Positions 7,424 through 16,083 of a stretch of 32,611 bases of DNA are shown here, piece by piece. The notes beneath the pieces are model-generated. The model saw nothing but the letters and a program-made list of their open reading frames with translations, was not told the origin of the DNA and made no database searches. Position 1 is the stretch's first letter; the number at the start of each line of letters is the position of its first letter. Where the stretch lies: positions 1-32,611 of the forward strand of contig NZ_LJHU01000044.1 in NCBI RefSeq assembly GCF_001295975.1. The letters run 5' to 3'. The stretch is from Brevundimonas sp. AAP58. Lineage in GTDB: Bacteria; Pseudomonadota; Alphaproteobacteria; Caulobacterales; Caulobacteraceae. Both the position numbers and the translations under genes were made by a program.

Positions 7424-8827
7424 ATGTCAGGCACGCCCGGATCGGGGACGATCCGCAAGAGCTACCGGACCCTGGCCCGGTGGCTGGAGACGGCGCCGCC
7501 TGACCTGTTGCAGGCGCGGTCGCGGCAGGCCGAGCTGTTCTTCCGCCGCATGGGGGTGACCTTCGCCGTGTATGGCGATGTGGAGTCCAACGAACGGCTG
7601 ATCCCCTTCGACGTCGTGCCCCGCATCATTGGCGCGGCGGAGTGGGACCAGCTGGAGAAGGGGCTGAAGCAGCGCGTCTCGGCGCTGAACGCCTTCCTCA
7701 AGGACATCTATGGCCCGCAGGAGTGCATAAAGGCCGGCATCGTCCCGGCCGACCTGATCCTGACCAACCCGCACTATCGGCCCGAGATGCAGGGCCGCCG
7801 GCCGCCCGGTGACATCTGGACCCACATCTGCGGCGTCGATCTGGTCCGCACCGGCGAGGACGGCTTTCTGGTGCTGGAGGACAACTGCCGGACCCCGTCG
7901 GGCGTCTCCTACATGCTGGAGAACCGCGAGATGATGATGCGGCTGTTCCCCGACCTGTTCGCCGAGCACCGCATCCGGCCGGTCGAGACCTATACCGACA
8001 TGCTGCTGGCCTCGCTTAGGGCTTCGGCACCCGAGCACGCCGGGCCGGACCCGACCATCGTGGTGCTGACGCCCGGCCCGTTCAACTCGGCCTACTATGA
8101 GCACAGCTTTCTGGCCGACAAGCTGGGGGTCGAGCTGGTCGAGGGGCGCGACCTGTTCGTCAACGACGACGTCGTCTTCATGCGCACGACCGAGGGGCCT
8201 AAGCGCGTCGACGTGGTCTATCGCCGGGTCGACGACGACTGGCTGGACCCCCTGACGTTCCGGCCGGATTCGACCGTCGGTGTGCCCGGAATCATGGGGG
8301 CCTATGCGGCGGGCAACGTCACCCTGACCAATGCGGTCGGCACCGGCGTGGCCGACGACAAGGCGGTCTATACCTACATGCCGGAGATCATCCGCTTCTT
8401 CTCCGGCGGAGATCCGATCCTGGGCAATGTGCCGACGTGGCGATGTCGGGAGCCCGATGCGCTGAAGGAGGTGCTGGATCGCCTGCCGGAACTGGTCGTG
8501 AAGGAGGTCGGAGGATCGGGCGGCTACGGCATGCTGGTCGGCCCCGCCGCGACCAAGGCCGAGATCGAGGATTTCAGAAAGAAGCTGGAGGCGGACCCCG
8601 ACGACTTCATCGCCCAGCCGACCCTGTCGCTGTCGACCGCGCCCACTCTGTGCGGGACCGAGCTGCAGTCGCGTCACGTCGATCTGCGGCCCTTCGTGCT
8701 GTCGAGTCCGGCGGGCGTAAGGGTGGCCCCGGGCGGGCTGACGCGCGTTGCGCTGAAGGCGGGGTCGCTGGTGGTCAACTCCAGCCAGGGCGGCGGGACC
8801 AAGGACACCTGGGTGCTGGATGACTGA
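7424..8827 (+). CDS. Circularly permuted ATP-grasp protein, type 2
   Basis: A cytoplasmic protein of 467 residues from this ATG, in the permuted ATP-grasp family formerly covered by DUF404/DUF407. Such enzymes are predicted to form peptide or amide bonds using ATP. Visible signatures are QRVSALNAFLKDIYGPQ, the GFLVLEDNCRTPSGVSYMLE loop with probable metal-binding residues, and KEVGGSGGYGMLVGP, a glycine-rich nucleotide loop. It leads the operon with the alpha-E, transglutaminase-like and Anbu genes. The start is doubtful: TTC GAC GAG immediately upstream extends a family-like FDEM, and AGGAG at 7399-7403 suits a start near 7409-7414, but no ATG, GTG or TTG lies there in frame. The substrate is unknown. 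Confidence 0.9.
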   Translation: MSGTPGSGTIRKSYRTLARWLETAPPDLLQARSRQAELFFRRMGVTFAVYGDVESNERLIPFDVVPRIIGAAEWDQLEKGLKQRVSALNAFLKDIYGPQECIKAGIVPADLILTNPHYRPEMQGRRPPGDIWTHICGVDLVRTGEDGFLVLEDNCRTPSGVSYMLENREMMMRLFPDLFAEHRIRPVETYTDMLLASLRASAPEHAGPDPTIVVLTPGPFNSAYYEHSFLADKLGVELVEGRDLFVNDDVVFMRTTEGPKRVDVVYRRVDDDWLDPLTFRPDSTVGVPGIMGAYAAGNVTLTNAVGTGVADDKAVYTYMPEIIRFFSGGDPILGNVPTWRCREPDALKEVLDRLPELVVKEVGGSGGYGMLVGPAATKAEIEDFRKKLEADPDDFIAQPTLSLSTAPTLCGTELQSRHVDLRPFVLSSPAGVRVAPGGLTRVALKAGSLVVNSSQGGGTKDTWVLDD

Positions 8828-8837
8828 GGCGCTGAGA

Positions 8838-8876
8838 AATCCTCCCCCGCTGAGCTTCGCTGCGCTGGGGAGGATT
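8838..8876. repeat. CCTCCCC-type palindrome covering the alpha-E gene Shine-Dalgarno
   Basis: AATCCTCCCC (8838-8847) and GGGGAGGATT (8867-8876) are perfect 10-bp inverted arms around a 19-nt loop. The right arm contains GGAGG (8869-8873), the Shine-Dalgarno of the gene starting at 8878. RNA folding could therefore hide that ribosome site or reduce read-through. It belongs to the same repeat family as the elements at the two ends of the window. Confidence 0.75.
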
Positions 8877-8877
8877 G

Positions 8878-9816
8878 ATGCTCTCACGCACCGCAGAGAG
8901 CCTGTACTGGACCGGCCGCTACATGGAGCGGGCGGACTTTCTCGCGCGCATTCTGGAGGCCGCCGTGCGGCTGGCCGCTCTGCCGGCGCGGGACGGGGCG
9001 GCAGCGACCGCCTGGGCCTCGGCCATCGCCTCTGCGGGGGTCTCCAGAGCCTTCGCGGCCTCGGCGCGGACGCCGTCGGAGAAGTCGGTGCGGGAGTATC
9101 TGGCCTTCGCGCCGGACAATCCGAGCTCGATCCGCGCCTGCATCAATGCGGCGCGCACCAACGCCCGGTCGGTGCGGACGGCGCTTACCATCGAGCTGTG
9201 GGAGTCGATCAACGGGGCGTGGAACGGCCTGAACGACTTCGGCGAACCGACCAGGCGCGACGACTTCGTGCGCTTCCTGGAGTGGGTGAAGGGCGTCTCG
9301 CTGGCGGTCGAGGGCGCCTCGTCGCGGACCATGCTGAGGAACGATGCCTACTGGTTCCTCCGGCTGGGCGGCGCGATCGAGCGCGCAGACAACACCGCCC
9401 GCCTGCTGGACGTGAAGTATCACCTGCTGCTGCCCGCCGGTGAGCGGGTGGGCGGGCAGCTGGACTATTTCCAGTGGACGACGCTGCTGCGCGAAGTGTC
9501 GGCCCTGACCGCCTATCGCTGGGTCTATCGTGAGAGCGTGCGGCCGTGGCTGGTGGCGGACCTGCTGGTGCTGAACCGCCAGATGCCGCGATCCCTGGCC
9601 AGCTGCCAGGCCATGATCGTGAGTTATCTGGAGCGGTTGGCCGCCGACTATGGACGGCGCGGTCCGGCTCAGCGGCTGGCCTCGGCGCGGCTGACGCAGT
9701 TCAACGAGGCGAAGATCGAGGACATCTTCCAGTCGGGCCTGCACGAATACATCCTCGCTTTCCTGAGCGAGAACAACGGCCTGGCCAGCGCCATCCACGA
9801 CCAGTACCTGGTGTAG
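8878..9816 (+). CDS. Alpha-E domain protein (DUF403)
   Basis: A 312-residue all-helical cytoplasmic protein that starts with MLSRTAESLYWTGRYMERAD, the hallmark of the alpha-E family. WFLRLGGAIERADNTARLLDVKYH is a second conserved block. The molecular role is unknown; comparative genomics links the family to permuted ATP-grasp proteins, transglutaminase-like proteases and Anbu, as here. ATG 8878 follows GGAGG by 4 bases; a TTG directly before it is less likely. The gene starts 50 bases after the ATP-grasp stop, and a palindromic repeat occupies that gap. The transglutaminase-like gene starts 6 bases downstream. Confidence 0.93.
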   Translation: MLSRTAESLYWTGRYMERADFLARILEAAVRLAALPARDGAAATAWASAIASAGVSRAFAASARTPSEKSVREYLAFAPDNPSSIRACINAARTNARSVRTALTIELWESINGAWNGLNDFGEPTRRDDFVRFLEWVKGVSLAVEGASSRTMLRNDAYWFLRLGGAIERADNTARLLDVKYHLLLPAGERVGGQLDYFQWTTLLREVSALTAYRWVYRESVRPWLVADLLVLNRQMPRSLASCQAMIVSYLERLAADYGRRGPAQRLASARLTQFNEAKIEDIFQSGLHEYILAFLSENNGLASAIHDQYLV

Positions 9817-9822
9817 GCGGCC

Positions 9823-10662
9823 ATGCGCATCCGGATCGATCACGAAACCCGATACGCCTACGACCGCGCCGCGCGGTTCATCGTCCAGGTTCTGCGCCTG
9901 ACGCCCCGCTCGACCGAGGGCCAGCAGGTTCGGGACTGGCGCATCGAGACCGACGTCGACGCCCGCATCCGTCGGTCCGAGGACGCCTTCGGCAACATCG
10001 TGCACACCCTCTATACCGAGCGGCCGACCAACGCCCTGATGGTGCGGGTCACGGGCGAGGTGGCGACGGTCGACACCGGCGGCGTGCTGAAGGGTTTTCC
10101 GGAGCGGCTGTCGCCTTTGGTGTTTCTGCGCGACACGCCCCTGACCCATGCCGATCCCGCGCTGCGCGATCTGGCGCGACAGGTCGGGGAGGGCGACGAC
10201 CTCACCCGGCTGCATCGGCTGATGAGCCTGATCCATGGCGAGGTCGCCTTCATGGTCGGGACGACGACGGCGGACCACACCGCCGCCGACGCCTGGTCCC
10301 AGCGGCAGGGCGTGTGCCAGGACCATGCCCAGATCTTCATCGCCTGCGCCCGGCGCCTCGGCATCCCCGCCCGCTACGTCTCGGGCCATCTGCACCGGAC
10401 CGATGGGATCATCGACCAGGAGGCGGCGCACGCCTGGGCCGAGGCTTATGTCGAGGGACTGGGCTGGGTCGGGTTCGATCCCGCCAACGGCGTCTGTCCC
10501 ACCGAACACTATGTCCGGGTCGCCTGCGGGCTGGATGCGCTGGGGGCTACGCCGATCCGGGGGACCAGCTATGGCGGTGTCGGAGAGCGCATGACGGTCG
10601 CGCTGCGTGTGCGTCACATGCAACAGACCCAGCAGCAACAGCAGCGGCAGGGGTGGTCATGA
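9823..10662 (+). CDS. Transglutaminase-like cysteine protease family protein
   Basis: A 279-residue cytoplasmic protein. Residues 1-80 match the bacterial transglutaminase-like N-terminal region (MRIRIDHETRYAYDRAARF). The catalytic core holds a Cys-His-Asp triad at C165 (QGVCQDHA), H203 (AAHAWAEAYV) and D219 (GFDPANG). Bacterial members are thought to act as peptidases or amide-bond hydrolases rather than cross-linkers. The C-terminal tail is glutamine-rich (QQTQQQQQRQ). It lies 6 bases after the alpha-E gene. Its TGA overlaps an ATG (ATGA at 10659) that opens a 30-codon frame ending on the Anbu start. It may process the product made by the ATP-grasp enzyme (inference). Confidence 0.93.
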   Translation: MRIRIDHETRYAYDRAARFIVQVLRLTPRSTEGQQVRDWRIETDVDARIRRSEDAFGNIVHTLYTERPTNALMVRVTGEVATVDTGGVLKGFPERLSPLVFLRDTPLTHADPALRDLARQVGEGDDLTRLHRLMSLIHGEVAFMVGTTTADHTAADAWSQRQGVCQDHAQIFIACARRLGIPARYVSGHLHRTDGIIDQEAAHAWAEAYVEGLGWVGFDPANGVCPTEHYVRVACGLDALGATPIRGTSYGGVGERMTVALRVRHMQQTQQQQQRQGWS

Positions 10663-10751
10663 ATACGGCGGGGGGTGTCCGTTCATGCGAATCTGCTAGC
10701 GTCGTGTTTCCATTCGCGCGGGAAGCCGGGTCTCGACCCGGTCGTTTCTGA
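10659..10751 (+). CDS. Possible 30-residue coupling ORF between the transglutaminase-like and Anbu genes
   Basis: An open frame of 31 codons starts at an ATG overlapping the previous stop (ATGA) and ends in a TGA that overlaps the Anbu start (TGATG at 10749-10753). The product begins MNTAGGVRSCESASVV and ends REAGSRPGRF; it matches no family I know. A weak AGGGG precedes the ATG. Such exact stop-start overlap at both ends suits translational coupling, where ribosomes pass from the transglutaminase-like gene to Anbu. It could equally be chance in a short leader that also holds a promoter-like GCTAGCGT near 10696. Confidence 0.35.
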   Translation: MNTAGGVRSCESASVVFPFAREAGSRPGRF

Positions 10752-11518
10752 TGACCTACTGCGTCGGCATGCTGGTGAACGAGGGTCTGGCGATGATCGC
10801 CGACACCCGTACGAACGCCGGCGTGGACAACATTTCCTCCTACAAGAAGCTGCATGTCTCCGAGGTCCCGGGCGACCGGGTCATCGCCATCGCCACGGCG
10901 GGCAATCTGTCGGTGACGCAGACGGCGCTCGCCATGCTGGCCGAGGGCGTTCGCATGCCCGGCCACGAGGTGCCAGAGACACTGGAGACCGCGCCGACCC
11001 TGTTCCGGGCGGCCCAGCTGGTCGGATATTGCCTGAACGCCGTGCGGCAGGACCTCCTGCCCACGGTCGAGGCCGACTCGCTCAAGATCACCGCCTCCAT
11101 GCTGCTGGGCGGGCAGGTGAAGGGCGGGAAGATGGGGCTGTATCTCATCTACGCCCAGGGCAACTTCATCGAGTGCGGGACCGACACGCCCTATCTGCAG
11201 ATCGGCGAGCTCAAGTACGGCAAGCCCATCCTGGATCGCGCCCTGCGTCCCGACACGCCGATGTCGGAGGCGGTGAAGCTGGGGCTCATCAGCTTCGACT
11301 CGACCATTCGCTCCAACATCGCCGTAGGTCCGCCGTTCGACATGATCGTGGTCCCCCGCGATGGCCTGCATGGCGACCAGCGGCGGATCGAGGCGGACGA
11401 TTCCTATTTCAAGGACCTTGGCAAGCGTTGGTCCGAGGCCCTGGCCCAGGCGCACCGGAACATGCCCGCCCCGCCGTGGATGGAGCCCGCGCGGCCGACG
11501 ATCGCGGCTGTGCGATAG
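10751..11518 (+). CDS. Anbu proteasome-like peptidase (ancestral beta subunit)
   Basis: A 255-residue cytoplasmic N-terminal-nucleophile hydrolase related to HslV and proteasome beta subunits. After removal of Met1, Thr2 would be the nucleophile; D18 (MIADTRTNAG) and the K32-K33 pair (SYKKLHV) sit where the supporting Asp and Lys are expected. The IAIATAGNLSVTQ segment follows. Anbu proteins are known to form open-ring helical assemblies, and their substrate is unresolved. It is the last gene of the ATP-grasp/alpha-E/transglutaminase operon. No obvious Shine-Dalgarno is seen, which fits coupling to the small upstream frame or a nearby start of transcription. Confidence 0.92.
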   Translation: MTYCVGMLVNEGLAMIADTRTNAGVDNISSYKKLHVSEVPGDRVIAIATAGNLSVTQTALAMLAEGVRMPGHEVPETLETAPTLFRAAQLVGYCLNAVRQDLLPTVEADSLKITASMLLGGQVKGGKMGLYLIYAQGNFIECGTDTPYLQIGELKYGKPILDRALRPDTPMSEAVKLGLISFDSTIRSNIAVGPPFDMIVVPRDGLHGDQRRIEADDSYFKDLGKRWSEALAQAHRNMPAPPWMEPARPTIAAVR

Positions 11519-11549
11519 AGCCGCCTGGGGCTTACTATGTTCTCTCTCA

Positions 11550-11654
11550 TCCGTCATGGCCGGCCTTGTCCCGGCCACCCATAGACTCAAGCGGCGGGCC
11601 AAGAGGCGAGATCGGCGTGTATGGGCCGCCGGGACAAGCCCGGCGGTGACGAGC
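11550..11654 (+). repeat. Dispersed ~105-bp intergenic repeat, copy B
   Basis: It matches the reverse complement of 2663-2770, so the two copies lie in opposite orientation about 8.8 kb apart. It lies between the convergent Anbu and LD-carboxypeptidase genes. Its ends (GGCCGGCCTTGTCCCGGCC and GCCGCCGGGACAAGCCCGGC) can fold into GC-rich hairpins, so it may serve as a two-way terminator. Confidence 0.85.
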
Positions 11655-11677
11655 GTTTGAGATGATGGCGCGCCAGG

Positions 11678-12529
11678 TCAGCGCGGGCCGAAGGGAACGA
11701 CCTTGTTGTTGCGGTCGTGGGCGATGTCGGCGGGGCCCAGGTAGGGGATGCCGGACCGTTCGCACCAGTGCTGGACGATCTCTTCCGGAGTCAGGCCGAA
11801 GTCGGGCTCGTTGGGCGTCACGTCGGTGAAGCGGCCCGCACGGATTCCGGCGAGGCGACGCATCGACGGCTGGCTGGTCAGGTGGAACATCATCCGGTCG
11901 ATGCGATAGGCGGCCTCCGACACATCCTCCAGCATCAGGACGTGGCCGGTCAGATCCGGCTCCAGCGGCGTGCCCAGCAGCTGGTCCAGCACCGTCAGGT
12001 TGAAGGCGACCGCAGGGCGGGGGTCGGTCGCCAGCGACGGTTCGAGCCAGGGCGTCTGGCCCGTGACCAGCCAGGCCAGCGCGCCTTGGGCCGTCTCGTC
12101 ATTTCGAACCGCGTCGGAAGCCATGGGGCCGTGCGCCACATGAGGAAAGCCGGCCTTGTAGAGCGCCGCCAGCAGGCTGCCGGCGTCCGAATAGCCGAGA
12201 TAGCGCTTGCTCCGCGCGACCTCGTTCAGGCGCGGGATGACGCTTTCAGCGATGCGACAGGACCCGTAGCCGCCGCGCGCGAACCAGATCGCGTGGATCC
12301 GAGGATCATTGGCGTAGTCGACGAAGGCATCCGCGCGCGTCTGGTCGTCGCCGGCGAAATGGCCCGACTTGTCGAAGCTGGACGGATGAAAGACCACGTG
12401 AACCGGGCCTTCGCCATGATGCTCGTCCATCCAGGCCTGGACAGCTTCCGCGCGGCTCGGGTGGAAGCGCGAGCTGACACAGACGGCGCCGATCTTGAAC
12501 CCGTTGGTTGCCTTGGAAAGATCGGTCAC
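11678..12529 (-). CDS. ldcA: LD-carboxypeptidase (S66 family)
   Basis: A 283-residue cytoplasmic serine peptidase that removes the terminal D-alanine from murein tetrapeptides during cell-wall recycling. The S66 triad is visible: S114 in LGYSDAGSL, E201 in LMLEDVSE and H271 in DIAHD. FARGGYGSCRI is a further family block. GTG at 12529 is chosen because GGAG lies 5 bases upstream; a TTG at 12550 is possible but lacks such a site. It diverges from a Mur ligase that could join released tripeptide to UDP-MurNAc, which strengthens the recycling role. No signal peptide is seen, as expected for the cytoplasmic enzyme. Confidence 0.9.
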   Translation of the reverse strand: MTDLSKATNGFKIGAVCVSSRFHPSRAEAVQAWMDEHHGEGPVHVVFHPSSFDKSGHFAGDDQTRADAFVDYANDPRIHAIWFARGGYGSCRIAESVIPRLNEVARSKRYLGYSDAGSLLAALYKAGFPHVAHGPMASDAVRNDETAQGALAWLVTGQTPWLEPSLATDPRPAVAFNLTVLDQLLGTPLEPDLTGHVLMLEDVSEAAYRIDRMMFHLTSQPSMRRLAGIRAGRFTDVTPNEPDFGLTPEEIVQHWCERSGIPYLGPADIAHDRNNKVVPFGPR

Positions 12530-12597
12530 AGGCGCTCCAGAAGGCGGCAAGGCAAAAGACAGTGGCGCGGGGCCCCGAACCTCTGTTCTAAGGCGCC

Positions 12598-14022
12598 ATG
12601 AACAGCAACGTCTCCTATTTCTTCTGCGGGATCGGCGGCTCGGGCATGCTGCCGCTGGCCATGATCGTCCAGGCGCGGGGCGCGTCCGTGGAAGGCTCGG
12701 ATCGGTCGCTGGATCAGGGCCGCACGCCGGAGAAGTTCGACTGGCTGCGAGCGCATGGCGTGGCCCTGCATCCCCAGGACGGGTCGGGCGTGCGGGCCGG
12801 GCACACGGTGGTGGCCACCGGCGCGGTCGAGGACACGGTGCCGGACATCGGCGCGGCCCGGCGGGTCGGCGCGCCGATCGTCACCCGGCCGGAGCTGCTG
12901 AGCCGCATCTTCAACGCGGCCCCGACCTCGATCGGCGTGGCGGGCACCAGCGGCAAGTCGACGATCACCGGCATGATCGCCTGGATCCTGCATCTGGCGG
13001 GCCGCGCGCCGACCGTGATGAACGGGGCGGTCATGCGAAACTTCGCCGACGCGGATCATCCCTTCGCCAGCGCCCTGATCGGTGGACCTGACCTGTTCGT
13101 CGCCGAGGTGGACGAGTCGGACGGCTCGATCGCCCGCTACGACCCGACGGTGGCGGTGGTGTCCAACATCTCGCTGGATCACAAGTCGATGGAGGAGTTG
13201 CGCGAGCTGTTCGGCGGCTTCACCGGTCGGGCGCGCACGGCCGTACTGAACCTCGACAACCTGGAGACGGCGGCGCTGGTGCAGACGATGGTCGCGGAGG
13301 GGCTAGGTGAGGCGGTCGTAACCTTCGCGCTCGGGAATGCCGAGGCGGACCTGTCGGCGCACGATCTGGCGCCGCTTCCGGCAGGCATGACCTTCGGCCT
13401 GACCGACCGGGCGACCGGGCGAACCCGGGAGGTCACCCTCAACGTCCCCGGCGCGCATAACGTGGCCAATGCGCTGGCGGCCATCGGGGCGGTGCGGGCG
13501 CTGGGTGTCGAGGTCGAGGCGGCGGTGGCGGCGCTCGAAACCTTCTCCGGCATCCGGCGGCGGATGGAGGTCGTGGGTACGACGAACGGGATCACCGTCA
13601 TCGACGACTTCGCCCACAACCCGGACAAAATCTCCGCCACGCTGAAGACGCTGCATGCGTTCGAGGGGCGGCTGCTGATCCTGTTCCAGCCACACGGCTT
13701 CGGCCCGCTGAAGCTGATGAAGACCGAGTTCATCGACACCTTCGTCGGTCTGATGCAGCCCGACGACGTCCTGCTGATGCCCGAGCCCGTCTACTACGGC
13801 GGCACGACGGATCGCAGCGTGGGGTCGGAGGACATCGCCGCCGGGGTGCGCGCGGCGGGGCGTCGGGCCGAGGCGCTTGCCGACCGCACGGCCTGTGGCG
13901 ACCGGATCGTAGAGATGGCCCGACCCGGCGACCGGGTGATCGTCATGGGCGCGAGGGACGACACCCTGTCGCAGTTCGCGCAGGAGCTTGTTTCGCGTCT
14001 GGGCGCTAAAGCCCCCGCATGA
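12598..14022 (+). CDS. Mur ligase family protein (MurC/Mpl type)
   Basis: A 474-residue cytoplasmic ATP-dependent ligase. The N-terminal UDP-binding motif ([16 protein letters not shown]) is MurC/Mpl-like. The P-loop GTSGKST (116-122) marks the central ATPase domain, with VDESDGS and [14 protein letters not shown] after it. DDFAHNPDK opens the C-terminal substrate domain. MurC adds L-alanine to UDP-MurNAc; Mpl adds recycled tripeptide. Position next to LD-carboxypeptidase, outside a division/cell-wall cluster, favours an Mpl-like recycling role, but the specificity cannot be settled from sequence. Its last bases overlap the start of the TonB-dependent receptor (ATGA). Confidence 0.88.
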   Translation: MNSNVSYFFCGIGGSGMLPLAMIVQARGASVEGSDRSLDQGRTPEKFDWLRAHGVALHPQDGSGVRAGHTVVATGAVEDTVPDIGAARRVGAPIVTRPELLSRIFNAAPTSIGVAGTSGKSTITGMIAWILHLAGRAPTVMNGAVMRNFADADHPFASALIGGPDLFVAEVDESDGSIARYDPTVAVVSNISLDHKSMEELRELFGGFTGRARTAVLNLDNLETAALVQTMVAEGLGEAVVTFALGNAEADLSAHDLAPLPAGMTFGLTDRATGRTREVTLNVPGAHNVANALAAIGAVRALGVEVEAAVAALETFSGIRRRMEVVGTTNGITVIDDFAHNPDKISATLKTLHAFEGRLLILFQPHGFGPLKLMKTEFIDTFVGLMQPDDVLLMPEPVYYGGTTDRSVGSEDIAAGVRAAGRRAEALADRTACGDRIVEMARPGDRVIVMGARDDTLSQFAQELVSRLGAKAPA

Positions 14023-16040
14023 TCCAGGACGCGCCCGCAGACCTTCCCGACATCGTCGTCACCGCCGCCCGCCTGCCGCCCGCCGCCAGCGAGGCGGCCT
14101 TCAGCGTGGTCCGCATCGGCGAGGAACGCCTGTCCCGCGAGACGCGGCTGGACGAGGCGCTGCGCTCCGTGCCCGCCGTCAGCCTGTTCCGACGGACCTC
14201 GAGCCTGGCGGCCAATCCGACGACGCAGGGCATCTCGCTTCGCGCCATCGCGCCGTCGGGCGCAGGGCGGACGCTGGTGACGCTGGACGGCGTGCCCCTG
14301 AACGATCCCTTCGGCGGCTGGGTGATCTGGAGCCAGGTTCCGACCGAGAGCCTGTCGGGGTTGGACGTGGTGCGCGGCGCGGGGGCCGGACCCTATGGCG
14401 CGGGCGCCCTGACCGGCGTCATCGCCCTGCGTGAACGCGACGGGGCGGGCGGGGCGCTCGAACTCTCCGGCGGCGAGCTCGGCGGCCAGCGGCTGGGCGC
14501 GGCGACCACGCTGTCCGCGGGGCGGTTCAGCCTGACCGGCGCGCTCCAGCGCGAGGTGAGCGACGGCTACGTCCCCGTGCGGGGCCCGGCGGCGGGCGCG
14601 GCCGACACGCCGCTGGACCTGGAAACCCTGTCGGGCGCGCTGCGGCTAGACGCGGCATTGGCCGGTGATGTGGCGCTGTCGCTTCGCGCTTCGGCCTATG
14701 ACGAGGAGCGGGGCTCGGGCCTGCTCGGGGCGCGGTCGAGCGCCAGCGGCGAAAGCTATTCGGCGACCGTGTCGCGCGCGCCGAGCGCCGAACGTTTCGG
14801 CTGGCGGGCGCAGGTCTGGCGCCGCACCAGCGACTTCGCCAACACCTCGGTCGCCGTAGCGGCGGGGCGAGGTTCGACGACGCCCGCGAACGATCAGTTC
14901 GCCACCCCGGCCGAAGGCTGGGGCTGGAACCTCGCGCTCCGGCGGACGGTGGTGACGCTGGGCGGCGGACGGCTGGAGTGGGAGGTCGGGGCCGACGCCC
15001 GCTCCAGCGAGGGCGAGACGCGCGAACTGTTCCGTAATCTCGGCCTAGGCTTTACGCGCGACCGGGTCGCGGGCGGCGAGACCTCCGTGCTCGGGGCCTA
15101 TGGCGAGGCGTCGTGGACCGCTGGCCCGTGGCTGGTGGCGGGCGGTCTGCGGATCGACGGCTGGGAGAACGCGGCGGGGCGACGCATCGAGCGGGACCGG
15201 GCGACCGGCCTGTCCACGCTGAACGAGACCGACCCGGACCGCTCGGGCGAGGTGGTGTCGGCCCGGCTGGCGGCGCGACGTGAGCTGGGCGGCGGCTGGG
15301 CCGGGCGGGCGGCGGCCTACTCGGGCTTCCGACCCGCGACGCTGAACGAGCTGCACCGGCCCTTCCGCGTCGGCAACGACCTGACCGAAGCGAATGCGGC
15401 GCTGGAGCCCGAGACGCTGCAGGGCGTCGAGGCGGGGCTGTCCTGGAGCAACGACGCGACCGAGGTACAGGCGGCGGTGTTCTGGAACCGGCTGGACGAC
15501 GCCATCGTCAACGTCACGATCGGGGCCGGGCCGGCGACCTTCCCGCGCGCGGGCTTCGTGCCGGCGGGCGGCGTGCTGCGCCAGCGCCAGAACGCCGGGA
15601 CCATCGAGGCGACGGGGATCGAGGCGTCCGTCACCCACGCCATCGGCGACCGCCTGAGGCTCGACGCCGCCCTTTCCCTGACCGAGGCCGAGGTCGACGG
15701 GGGGTCGGCCGCGCCCCAGTTGACGGGCCTGCGCCCCGCCCAAGCGCCGGAGATCAGCGCCTCGGCCGGGGCGGTCTGGCGGGCGACGGATCGCCTGACC
15801 CTGGTCGGACGGGTGCGCTACGAGGGCGATCGCTTCGAGGACGATCTGAACAGCCGAACGCTCGACGAGGCCGTAACCCTGGACGCCCGGGCAGAGTGGG
15901 CGGTGCGCGACGGCGTCGTGGCCTTCGTGGCCGCCGACAACCTGTTCGACGCCGAGGTCGAGGTCTCGGAGACGGGCGACGGGATCGAGGGCTATGGCCC
16001 GCCGCGCGTGGTCCGCGCCGGACTGTCGCTGCGCTGGTGA
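14019..16040 (+). CDS. TonB-dependent receptor without a visible signal peptide
   Basis: A 673-residue outer-membrane receptor of the BtuB/FecA type. The TonB box-like DIVVTAAR lies at residues 11-18. The plug follows ([36 protein letters not shown], with the usual [21 protein letters not shown] end). A 22-strand barrel ends in [10 protein letters not shown]. Ligand unknown. The ATG at 14019 overlaps the Mur ligase stop, and an in-frame TAA lies 10 bases earlier at 14007-14009, so no longer start is possible. The protein thus begins close to where the mature receptor would, with no hydrophobic leader. It may be exported abnormally or be non-functional. Coupling to cell-wall recycling genes hints at a murein-related ligand (inference). 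Confidence 0.88.
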   Translation: MIQDAPADLPDIVVTAARLPPAASEAAFSVVRIGEERLSRETRLDEALRSVPAVSLFRRTSSLAANPTTQGISLRAIAPSGAGRTLVTLDGVPLNDPFGGWVIWSQVPTESLSGLDVVRGAGAGPYGAGALTGVIALRERDGAGGALELSGGELGGQRLGAATTLSAGRFSLTGALQREVSDGYVPVRGPAAGAADTPLDLETLSGALRLDAALAGDVALSLRASAYDEERGSGLLGARSSASGESYSATVSRAPSAERFGWRAQVWRRTSDFANTSVAVAAGRGSTTPANDQFATPAEGWGWNLALRRTVVTLGGGRLEWEVGADARSSEGETRELFRNLGLGFTRDRVAGGETSVLGAYGEASWTAGPWLVAGGLRIDGWENAAGRRIERDRATGLSTLNETDPDRSGEVVSARLAARRELGGGWAGRAAAYSGFRPATLNELHRPFRVGNDLTEANAALEPETLQGVEAGLSWSNDATEVQAAVFWNRLDDAIVNVTIGAGPATFPRAGFVPAGGVLRQRQNAGTIEATGIEASVTHAIGDRLRLDAALSLTEAEVDGGSAAPQLTGLRPAQAPEISASAGAVWRATDRLTLVGRVRYEGDRFEDDLNSRTLDEAVTLDARAEWAVRDGVVAFVAADNLFDAEVEVSETGDGIEGYGPPRVVRAGLSLRW

Positions 16041-16065
16041 CGGCGCGGTCCGCGCCCGCTAAACC
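16037..16065 (+). promoter_or_regulatory. Probable sigma-73-type promoter of hmgA
   Basis: GTGACGG (16037-16043), 14 nt, then GCTAAACC (16058-16065) closely match TTGACGS-N10-14-GCTANAWC. The -35 element overlaps the stop codon of the TonB receptor. GGGAG lies 5 bases before the hmgA ATG. Confidence 0.5.
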
Positions 16066-16083
16066 GCCCGGCACGGGAGACGC

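Noticed and set aside
8884..10638. Minus-strand open frame of 584 codons
   Set aside because: It lies antisense to the alpha-E and transglutaminase-like genes, both with intact signatures.
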